Source of the DNA: Patescibacteria group bacterium
GTDB lineage: Bacteria > Patescibacteriota > Minisyncoccia > Phycocordibacterales > Phycocordibacteraceae
Assembly: GCA_018826405.1 (NCBI GenBank)
Contig: JAHJZL010000029.1
Coordinates: 1 to 6,244, forward strand
Direction of reading: 5' to 3'
DNA: 6,244 nt
The notes under the pieces are model-generated. The model was not told where the DNA came from. It worked only from the letters and a program-made list of their open reading frames with translations, and did not search any database. A program made the position numbers and the translations under genes. Positions 1 through 4,306 of this stretch are shown one piece after another; position 1 is the stretch's first letter; each line of letters starts with the position of its first letter.

Positions 1-280
1 CAAATATAATTGAAGGTGCTTTGTTGGGATCATCCATCAGTTCGATGGGGTGCATTGACGGTCCTGCAACAACAATACCTGCACTCCATCCGCCATATAC
101 TATTCCTTCCTCAAGCAGGTCTTTAATAATCCTATCGAATCCTCTTGTTTTCATTACATAACGCAACCAAAACGAATTTCCGCTTGCGCACCAAACGAGC
201 TGGCAGGTTCGTAGTTCTGCAGCTAGTTTCTCCGTATTCGCTTCATATTCCCGTAAATCGATCTCAACACGTCTCGAGCA
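1..280 (-). pseudogene. Peptidase E (S51 family) fragment, N-terminus missing, C-terminus off the left edge
   Basis: The minus frame entering at 280 reads without a stop to the window edge, about 93 codons. It matches the middle of peptidase S51 (dipeptidase E / class I glutamine amidotransferase-like fold). IDLREYE is the usual strand before the first conserved loop. CASGNSFWLR corresponds to the family's GGNTFxLR. VYGGWSAG holds the expected nucleophile serine (codon 85-83), followed by the usual PIELMDDP. Known members cleave Asp-X dipeptides and are cytosolic. Family proteins are roughly 200-240 residues and have some 55-60 residues before IDLREY. Here an in-frame TAA at 281-283 sits about five codons upstream of that strand, and no ATG start is available before the conserved core. 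The beginning has therefore been lost, and the sequence joined to the break belongs to the gene at 281-736. I infer a broken gene. A frame restart from an internal TTG or ATG would lack strand 1 of the fold and is unlikely to work. Confidence 0.8.
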
Positions 281-736
281 TTATTTAATCTCTTCAAATA
301 CAGACTTACTGTCAATATGTAAATCTTTTCTCATTTGCACATGAATCTTACCTGTCAGCTCTACTAATTTTTTATGGAGCTCTGCACTTTCAGACTCGTC
401 TTTCTTATCCAGTGCAATATGGAACTTATGTACTGTAACCTTATATTCCCCAAGAAGTTCAGACAGGTTGTGACTTGCCATCAATAGAGCCTCAGACAGT
501 AACTGATTTAGCTTTGCCCAAATTAATTCATTATGTTTCAGGGCAGTGATATCAGGCTCAAGAAAAAGGTTGAACAATCTTCCGGTAATACCCGAGTATG
601 CTTTGACCCTAGCCTCAAAAAGCATCTTTTTATCGCCAGCTCTCTGGTCAAAGTATGACTTTGCAAATACACCAATAACACTACCAATACCCAGTGCACC
701 AATTAAAGAAATGATTTGTGTGGTTTCCATAAGCAT
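281..736 (-). CDS. Small membrane-anchored helical protein, function unknown
   Basis: The product is 151 residues. Residues about 7-26 (IISLIGALGIGSVIGVFAKS) form one hydrophobic segment without a cleavage motif, so it is probably an N-terminal anchor. The rest, about 120 residues, is charged and predicted by eye to be mostly helical and cytosolic, starting with KKMLFEARVKAYSGI and ending near QMRKDLHIDSK. I recall this pattern (anchor, then FExRxKxY, then a terminal MRKDL) from small hypothetical proteins of many bacteria but cannot assign a function. It is the second gene of an operon, 5 nt after the stop of the 742-1221 gene. Two Met codons are close together (736 and 730). The first has a weak AGG 4 nt upstream, so I chose 736, but 730 is possible. 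Its TAA stop lies directly at the break in the peptidase fragment. Base composition is AT-rich (22 G+C in 361-420), unlike metK or pyrG. Confidence 0.75.
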   Translation of the reverse strand: MLMETTQIISLIGALGIGSVIGVFAKSYFDQRAGDKKMLFEARVKAYSGITGRLFNLFLEPDITALKHNELIWAKLNQLLSEALLMASHNLSELLGEYKVTVHKFHIALDKKDESESAELHKKLVELTGKIHVQMRKDLHIDSKSVFEEIK

Positions 737-741
737 TAAGC

Positions 742-1221
742 CTATTTATCTTCAGTTAGCGATTTGATTTCTTGAATTATCGAATCTACTTCGTGCATGT
801 ACTGTTGATGCAAAGGTCCGTTGCCTATGCCATATTTCTCAGTTCTGTTGAGTTCAATTAGAGTATTGTAGTACTGTAACCTTGAGTTTAAACCATTTAA
901 CTTCGCTGTGATTTTTAAAGAAGCTGCTTGTTTAGTCAATGCCTCCCCTGAAGCTTCTTGGGCTTCTGCAGCTCTCTTTAATTCAGCTCGGGTCAACTCC
1001 AGTTCTTTCCTTTGTAGTCCAAGTTCTTGGGACTGGAGTATAATTGTGTAAATTATTCCCAAAAATGCAAATCCAGAGAATAAGGCATTCAAAGCTCCAA
1101 ACGAATCTCCAAACAATCCTCGATTAGCTAAATCTGGATAAAATGAAGTCGTCAAACAAAGGTAGATAATGAAAAGCAATCCAACTGCTATAGCTCCAAA
1201 AAGAATTGTCTTGAAATTCAT
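742..1221 (-). CDS. Two-helix membrane protein with cytosolic coiled coil, function unknown
   Basis: The product is 159 residues. There are two hydrophobic segments at about 4-27 and 43-62, joined by a short loop with the motif RGLFGDSFGALN. The loop is followed by a strongly heptad-like charged helix at about 63-104 (QSQELGLQRKELELTRAEL onward) and a C-terminal helical part containing LNSRLQYYNTLIE. The GDxFGxLN plus second helix plus coiled coil layout resembles small membrane proteins commonly annotated as hypothetical. It has a distant flavour of putative phage abortive-infection membrane proteins, but I cannot show homology, so no function is claimed. It is the first gene of a two-gene operon with 281-736, whose product is also membrane-anchored. 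The two may work together at the membrane with the coiled coil as the contact surface; that is inference. A strong -10 box lies 6 nt upstream of the ATG. The gene is AT-rich (20 G+C in 1021-1080). Confidence 0.8.
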   Translation of the reverse strand: MNFKTILFGAIAVGLLFIIYLCLTTSFYPDLANRGLFGDSFGALNALFSGFAFLGIIYTIILQSQELGLQRKELELTRAELKRAAEAQEASGEALTKQAASLKITAKLNGLNSRLQYYNTLIELNRTEKYGIGNGPLHQQYMHEVDSIIQEIKSLTEDK

Positions 1222-1227
1222 GGTTCT

Positions 1228-1255
1228 ATTATATCGCTTTTTACAGCTCTGATAA
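1228..1255 (-). promoter_or_regulatory. Promoter of the two-gene membrane operon, probably leaderless
   Basis: On the minus strand there is a perfect TATAAT at 1228-1233. A TTATCA (4 of 6 to TTGACA) at 1250-1255 is separated from it by 16 nt. Only 6 nt (AGAACC) lie between TATAAT and the ATG at 1221-1219. A sigma-70-type start about 7 nt after the -10 box would fall on or beside the A of the ATG, giving a leaderless mRNA. This fits the absence of a Shine-Dalgarno sequence. Confidence 0.7.
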
Positions 1256-1273
1256 CTATATGCAAAATTGGAT

Positions 1274-1390
1274 AAGCGCTAATTAGACGCTCTTCGTGCT
1301 ACGCACGAATTGGCTGGCCGTCTGGGACGATATTCGAACGCGACTCCAAACTTAGCGAGAATTCCTTTCGAAATCTGGTTCGAATCTCAG
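1274..1390 (+). repeat. Repeat copy A of an inverted pair
   Basis: This 117-nt non-coding stretch begins with AAGCGCTAATTAG (1274-1286) and ends with a 22-nt block (1369-1390) finishing GGTTCGAATCTCAG. Both blocks recur in the same order in copy B (minus strand, 2355-2281): the first with one inserted A, the second with one deleted T. The middles differ in sequence and length (117 versus 75 nt). Copy A contains a perfect 7-bp hairpin TTCGTGC-TAC-GCACGAA (1293-1309). The intergenic stretch 1222-1417 otherwise holds only the promoter listed above, and I see no gene in it. The element's end is 27 nt from the stop of the SRPBCC gene. Confidence 0.65.
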
Positions 1391-1417
1391 ACAGATTAAC
1401 ACCAAACAAGGATTCGT

Positions 1418-1870
1418 TTACTTCTCTGCCAGGTCCTTAAGGGCTTGAAGTGCTTTGGGCCACATTTCCTCAAACATGGTTTTGTATTCATCAAGAGTAT
1501 CCATATCAATCGAAACTTCTGTGCCTCCATCCTTGTCGACAAAAGCATAACTCTCATACGCAGGAGCCCACTTTTTTGCTTCTTCACTTGTAGTATCTTC
1601 GACACCGTTAGCAACGGTTCCAAGATGCTCGATAGAAACAAATTCATGAAGTCGATTCTCTTTGATGCGACTCACCATTCCTCCTTCGCCAGTCCCGTCA
1701 GGATTAGGTCCGAGGAAAAGAATCTTTGATCCTTCTTCCCAGCTTCCTTTAAAATATGATCCCGGACTAAAAGCGCTCGTCCACTGAGGATACGAATCTT
1801 CTCCAACTAGAATGTCCCAAACCTTCTCGCGCGGCGCATTGATAAGGATTGAAAAATGTATTTTTTGCAT
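1418..1870 (-). CDS. SRPBCC (START-like) domain protein
   Basis: The product is 150 residues, a single-domain length for the SRPBCC/Bet v1-like superfamily. The opening KIHFSILINAPREKVWDIL is the typical first strand and helix of these small cavity proteins. WTSAFSPGS, EGSKILFLGPNPDGTGEGGMVSRI and the final amphipathic helix (about 130-148, MFEEMWPKALQALKDLAE) also fit. Such proteins bind small hydrophobic ligands in a cytosolic cavity. No ligand can be read from the sequence, and the GGTEVSIDMD strand (115-124) is generic. It has no signal peptide or membrane segment. The ATG at 1870 is 13 nt after the DUF2200 stop, so it is the second gene of that operon. An AGG lies 12 nt upstream, too far to be a convincing ribosome site. 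Confidence 0.85.
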   Translation of the reverse strand: MQKIHFSILINAPREKVWDILVGEDSYPQWTSAFSPGSYFKGSWEEGSKILFLGPNPDGTGEGGMVSRIKENRLHEFVSIEHLGTVANGVEDTTSEEAKKWAPAYESYAFVDKDGGTEVSIDMDTLDEYKTMFEEMWPKALQALKDLAEK

Positions 1871-1883
1871 AGTATAAATTTAC

Positions 1884-2255
1884 CTAATTCTTTCTCAAAA
1901 TCTTCTCCATCGGTCTTCCTTTCGCCAACTCATCAACCAGTTTATCGAGATAGCGCACTTCTCGCATAATCGTGTCTTCAACATCCTCCACACGTACACC
2001 GCAGACCGTGCCAGTAATGAGTTTACGGGAAGCGTTGAGTTTGGGAGCTTGTTTGAAAAACTCCTCGAAGTTCACTTCTTTCTTGATCTGGGCATTCAGC
2101 TTGCTTTGCGTGTATCCCGTGAGCCAGCGAATGACTTCATCTACCTCGTCTTTGATACGACCTTTCTTTTCAGCCTTAGCTATATACATCGGATACACCT
2201 TCGCAAAGATCATTGCGTATACACGCTTGAGGGTTGCTTCACTTGTTGGCTTCAT
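1884..2255 (-). CDS. DUF2200 family protein
   Basis: The product is 123 residues, close to full family length. The conserved run RVYAMIFAKVYPMYIAKAE, then KGRIKDEVDEVIRWLTGY (31-48), LITGTVCGVRVEDVED (79-94) and the end MREVRYLDKLVDELAKGRP are the hallmarks of the DUF2200 family as I know it. The family is a small cytosolic protein of unknown function. I chose the ATG at 2255 because the conserved region begins at about residue 8. The open frame continues upstream to 2321, but that extension runs through repeat copy B and encodes no family sequence. Two tandem TATACT hexamers lie just upstream (2263-2268 and 2257-2262). The distal one is 7 nt from the ATG, again pointing to a leaderless start, though no good -35 is visible. 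The gene heads the operon with the SRPBCC gene (13-nt gap). Confidence 0.88.
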   Translation of the reverse strand: MKPTSEATLKRVYAMIFAKVYPMYIAKAEKKGRIKDEVDEVIRWLTGYTQSKLNAQIKKEVNFEEFFKQAPKLNASRKLITGTVCGVRVEDVEDTIMREVRYLDKLVDELAKGRPMEKILRKN

Positions 2256-2256
2256 A

Positions 2257-2268
2257 AGTATAAGTATA
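2257..2268 (-). promoter_or_regulatory. Candidate -10 region (tandem TATACT) of the DUF2200 operon
   Basis: Two TATACT hexamers lie side by side on the minus strand. The distal one (2263-2268) leaves 7 nt to the ATG, as expected for a leaderless message. The only -35-like match, TTCGAA at 2287-2292, is poor and lies inside the conserved end of repeat copy B, so promoter strength is uncertain. Confidence 0.4.
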
Positions 2269-2280
2269 GCGAAAAACCCT

Positions 2281-2355
2281 CTGAGATTCGAACCGATTTC
2301 GTGGCCTAAAATATAGAGCATGAAATGACCCGTCTAGGACACTAATTTAGCGCTT
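2281..2355 (-). repeat. Repeat copy B of an inverted pair
   Basis: Read on the minus strand, it starts AAGCGCTAAATTAG (2355-2342) and ends with a 21-nt block (2301-2281) that matches 1369-1390 except for one missing T. Its end lies 25 nt before the ATG of the DUF2200 gene. Copies A and B therefore face each other across the DUF2200-SRPBCC operon at nearly equal distances. The closing GGTTCGAATCTCAG resembles a tRNA T-arm, but the surrounding bases do not fold as a tRNA. Confidence 0.65.
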
Positions 2356-2381
2356 TCAAAATATCCTTTGTTTACTTGATG

Positions 2382-2406
2382 TGTCGTGGTCCGATGACCA
2401 CCGACA
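2382..2406 (-). other. Hairpin downstream of tRNA-Gln
   Basis: TGTCG+TGGTC pairs with GACCA+CGACA around a 4-nt loop, with a single bulged C at 2401. This gives a 10-bp stem starting 7 nt after the tRNA 3' end. There is no T-run behind it on the minus strand, so it is at best an atypical terminator or a processing structure. Confidence 0.45.
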
Positions 2407-2413
2407 ATGACTG

Positions 2414-2484
2414 CTGCGGGACTAGGACTCGAACCTAGATAGACGGCACCAGAAACCGTAGTCCTACCATTAGACGATCCCGCA
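2414..2484 (-). tRNA. tRNA-Gln (anticodon CTG)
   Basis: A full 71-nt cloverleaf is visible. The 7-bp acceptor stem TGCGGGA/TCCCGCA has discriminator G at 2414. The D arm is GTCT-AATGGTA-GGAC. The anticodon stem ACGGT/GCCGT has loop TTCTGGT with anticodon CTG at 2452-2450, which reads CAG glutamine codons. The variable loop is 4 nt, and the T arm is CTAGG-TTCGAGT-CCTAG. CCA is not encoded (CAG follows the discriminator), so CCA must be added enzymatically. A wobble-C anticodon reads only CAG, so a second tRNA-Gln with TTG should exist elsewhere. In many bacteria without GlnRS this tRNA is charged with Glu and amidated; the window does not tell which route applies here. Confidence 0.96.
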
Positions 2485-2488
2485 ATAC

Positions 2489-2513
2489 TGGAAGCTGCCC
2501 GAAGGCTGCTCCA
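2489..2513 (-). other. Hairpin with UUCG tetraloop directly 5' of tRNA-Gln
   Basis: On the minus strand TGGAGCAGCC-TTCG-GGCAGCTTCCA folds into a stem of ten pairs. It has one T-T mismatch and one bulged base, capped by a C(UUCG)G tetraloop, an exceptionally stable RNA cap. It stands 4 nt before the first tRNA base and after the DUF1761 gene. It has no T-run, so it is probably a processing or stability element rather than a classical terminator. Confidence 0.5.
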
Positions 2514-2552
2514 GTAGAAGCACGATACTTGAAAGAGGCTTCTATTTCAAGG

Positions 2553-2981
2553 CTACTGCCACACTGCCAATATAACGCCCATACTAACGAGAAGGACGAG
2601 ATAGTACCCGGCAGTAATAAACCAGTACTTCCAAGGACGATCCTCCCAAAGTACTGAGCCAATGGTTGCAGGCACCACAAACCCAATCCAGCTCCAGAGC
2701 GCTACCTGCACTCCTGTATTAACACCTGCAATACGAGTTACTTCAGTTGTGTAATACAAAACATGCGCAAGTACATACGCCATACCAAAGCTCGTAATAA
2801 GTGAGAGCCCGTAGCTGCGCATCATCATGCGCTTCACAGCAGGAGTCATATCGTCTTGCTTCTTAATGCCTACAATACGCATCCATGACTTTCCGAAGAA
2901 AGGTCCGTACCACAAAGTTCCGAGTACAACAGCTACAACAACACACAACAATATAGCCCAATAGTTAATAGCAACTTCCAT
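2553..2981 (-). CDS. DUF1761 family four-helix membrane protein
   Basis: The product is 142 residues, matching the family's usual length. The motif GTLWYGPFFGKSWMRIVGI right after the first hydrophobic segment is the signature of DUF1761. Four membrane segments are visible at about 7-26, 56-77, 90-111 and 118-140. Segments 3 and 4 are separated by the conserved turn LWEDRPWKYWFI. Between helices 1 and 2 lies a charged loop with KKQDDMTPAVKRMMMR. The family sits in the cytoplasmic membrane and has no established function. The ATG at 2981 is preceded by GTTAGGT and no clear Shine-Dalgarno sequence. The gene is divergent from the metK leader and lies upstream of tRNA-Gln on the same strand, so co-transcription into the tRNA is possible. 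Confidence 0.9.
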   Translation of the reverse strand: MEVAINYWAILLCVVVAVVLGTLWYGPFFGKSWMRIVGIKKQDDMTPAVKRMMMRSYGLSLITSFGMAYVLAHVLYYTTEVTRIAGVNTGVQVALWSWIGFVVPATIGSVLWEDRPWKYWFITAGYYLVLLVSMGVILAVWQ

Positions 2982-3012
2982 ACCTAACAGTTAATTAAGG
3001 GAATATGTCTAT

Positions 3013-3036
3013 AAGTATACCTCCCATGGTATGCTT
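3013..3036. promoter_or_regulatory. 9-bp dyad in the divergent DUF1761/metK promoter region
   Basis: AAGTATACC (3013-3021) and GGTATGCTT (3028-3036) are complementary over 9 bp, with one G-U, around a 6-nt gap. TATGCT (3030-3035) and, on the minus strand, TATACT (3014-3019) within the arms look like -10 boxes for opposite directions, but neither has a good -35. It could be an operator, overlapping divergent promoters, or a leader hairpin ahead of the riboswitch. Confidence 0.35.
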
Positions 3037-3058
3037 CTCCTGTACAACCGAATACGCA

Positions 3059-3154
3059 GTATCAAGAGCGCGACGAGGGACCTGGCCCACTGACTCGCCG
3101 GCAACCATCCCTAATACGGAAACGGTGCCCCCAGACCCCTTACGGGAACGATGC
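3059..3154 (+). ncRNA. SAM-I (S-box) riboswitch aptamer
   Basis: The conserved order of the S-box is intact: TATCAAGAG, then AGGGACCTGGCCC, then TGACTCGCCGGCAACC, GGTGC and finally GAACGATGC. Helices are visible. P1 is GTATC (3059-3063) with GATGC (3150-3154). P2 is GCGA with TCGC plus the inner GGG/CCC. P3 is bounded by GCAACC and GGTGC. P4 is CCC-cttac-GGG. The tertiary pseudoknot also fits: loop CTGG (3082-3085) pairs with CCAG (3131-3134). The aptamer binds S-adenosylmethionine, and it precedes metK, the gene for the enzyme that makes it, so this is product feedback. Confidence 0.95.
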
Positions 3155-3160
3155 CTCTTT

Positions 3161-3194
3161 AACGAAACATCTCCCGTTTGGGAGATGTTTCGTT
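3161..3194 (+). terminator. Riboswitch expression-platform hairpin
   Basis: AACGAAACATCTCCC (3161-3175) and GGGAGATGTTTCGTT (3180-3194) form a perfect 15-bp stem with loop GTTT. A competing antiterminator is readable: ACGGG (3142-3146) pairs with CCCGT (3173-3177), and GATG (3150-3153) pairs with CATC (3168-3171). It uses the P4 and P1 3' strands, so SAM binding should free the terminator, an OFF switch. The run after the stem (TCGTACTCTTATCTT) is only moderately T-rich, so termination efficiency is uncertain. Confidence 0.8.
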
Positions 3195-3223
3195 TCGTAC
3201 TCTTATCTTAATTCCATCCGTAC

Positions 3224-4276
3224 ATGTTCCATCTTCTAACCCACTACACAACTGAGAGCGTAACCTCAGGACACCCAGACAAAGTCTGTGACCAGATATC
3301 AGACGCTATTCTTGATGCTTGCTTAACGCAAGACCCAAACAGCCGCGTTGCTGTTGAAACCTTTGGCAGCCACGGCACACTCATGATTGGCGGCGAAGTT
3401 ACAACGAAAGCCAAAGTTGATTACGAAGCTATTGCAAGAGAAGTCTACGCAAGCATTGGCTACACAGAAGAGTTAGAAGTACTCTCCCGCGTTGTTACAC
3501 AGTCTGGAGACATTGCTATGGGAGTGGACACTGGAGGCGCTGGAGACCAAGGGATCATGTACGGGTACGCAACAGACGAAACAGATCAATATCTTCCATT
3601 AGGTGTTGTGCTCGCACACGGACTCGCACGGAAACTAGAAGAACTCCGCACGAGCGGAACCCTTCCCTATCTGCGTCCAGACGGAAAGACTCAGGTAACT
3701 ATAAAGAATGGAACGGTACTCACGGGCCTCACCTCAACACAGCACACAGAAGAAACTGAACTTGAGACTATTCGTGAAGACCTTACAAAACACCTCTTCA
3801 CTCCAGTGCTCGGAGAGCTTAAAGACATTGAGATCCTCGTAAACCCAACAGGACGCTTCGTACAGGGCGGATTTGAAGCAGATGCAGGCCTTACTGGTCG
3901 CAAGATCATGGTGGACACGTATGGAGGCCTTATGCCCCATGGAGGAGGCTGTTTCTCAGGCAAGGACGCTACAAAGGTAGATCGCTCCGCAGCCTATATG
4001 TGCCGCTTTGTTGCAAAGAACTTAGTTGCAAACGGACACGCAAAGAAAGCACTGGTATCTGTTGCCTATGCAATCGGACGCGTTGATCCTGTTATGGTTG
4101 AAGCCTTTGACGAGAACGGAAAGAATCTTTCAGAAATTGTGAACACTCACTTTGATTTCCGTCCTTTCGCTATCCGCGAACGCCTCGGCCTAACTCGCCC
4201 TATATTCAGAGAAACAGCTGCATACGGACACTTCGGTGTCGCAGGGAGGCCCTGGGAAGAGATCATCTCTCTCTAA
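3224..4276 (+). CDS. metK: S-adenosylmethionine synthetase (methionine adenosyltransferase)
   Basis: The enzyme makes S-adenosylmethionine from ATP and methionine, releasing phosphate and diphosphate, in the cytosol. It usually works as a tetramer with Mg2+ and K+. Visible hallmarks are ESVTSGHPDK (11-20, active-site His17), VGG-type strand MIGGEVTT, GAGDQGIMYGYATDET (105-120), LRPDGKTQVT, STQH, NPTGRFVQGG (207-216), GLTGRKIMVDTYGG (222-235), and GGGCFSGKDATKVDRSAAY (240-258), ending with ETAAYGHFG. At 350 residues it is shorter than the 384-residue E. coli enzyme. The stretch before GAGDQG, which includes the active-site gate, is compressed to VDTG, and the C-terminal tail after PWEE is short. 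The ATG at 3224 is 29 nt past the riboswitch hairpin and has no Shine-Dalgarno sequence; MFHLLTHYTTESVT aligns with the usual start. Regulation is by the SAM-I riboswitch. Confidence 0.97.
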   Translation: MFHLLTHYTTESVTSGHPDKVCDQISDAILDACLTQDPNSRVAVETFGSHGTLMIGGEVTTKAKVDYEAIAREVYASIGYTEELEVLSRVVTQSGDIAMGVDTGGAGDQGIMYGYATDETDQYLPLGVVLAHGLARKLEELRTSGTLPYLRPDGKTQVTIKNGTVLTGLTSTQHTEETELETIREDLTKHLFTPVLGELKDIEILVNPTGRFVQGGFEADAGLTGRKIMVDTYGGLMPHGGGCFSGKDATKVDRSAAYMCRFVAKNLVANGHAKKALVSVAYAIGRVDPVMVEAFDENGKNLSEIVNTHFDFRPFAIRERLGLTRPIFRETAAYGHFGVAGRPWEEIISL

Positions 4277-4277
4277 C

Positions 4278-4306
4278 AAAAGCGCCGGGATATCCCGGCG
4301 CTTTTT
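4278..4306. terminator. Bidirectional intrinsic terminator between metK and the EEP gene
   Basis: AGCGCCGGGA-TA-TCCCGGCGCT is a perfect palindrome, extended by AAA/TTT on the flanks and followed by TTTTT on the plus strand and TTTT on the minus strand. It begins 2 nt after the metK stop and lies directly at the stop of the convergent gene, so it can end both transcripts. Confidence 0.92.

Noticed and set aside
1274..1390. Integron attC site
   Set aside because: No RYYYAAC/GTTRRRY core pair is present and no integrase gene is in the window.
1369..1397. Possible tRNA or T-arm on the plus strand (GGTTCGAATC)
   Set aside because: The flanking bases do not form a 5-bp T stem and no acceptor, D or anticodon arms can be found. 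The same holds for the copy near 2281-2301.
1396..1647. Alternative minus-strand frame overlapping the SRPBCC gene
   Set aside because: It lies within the SRPBCC coding region in another frame and shows no recognisable protein features.
2256..2321. Upstream extension of the DUF2200 gene to an ATG at 2321
   Set aside because: The extra 22 residues run through repeat copy B and do not match the family; the ATG at 2255 fits the family start.
2528..2551. Intrinsic terminator of the DUF1761 gene
   Set aside because: The CTTGAAA/TTTCAAG stem is AT-rich and no T-run follows on the minus strand.
3005..3211. 68-codon open frame on the plus strand upstream of metK
   Set aside because: It covers the SAM-I aptamer and terminator hairpin. 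The translation has no protein-like pattern and the RNA explains the sequence fully.
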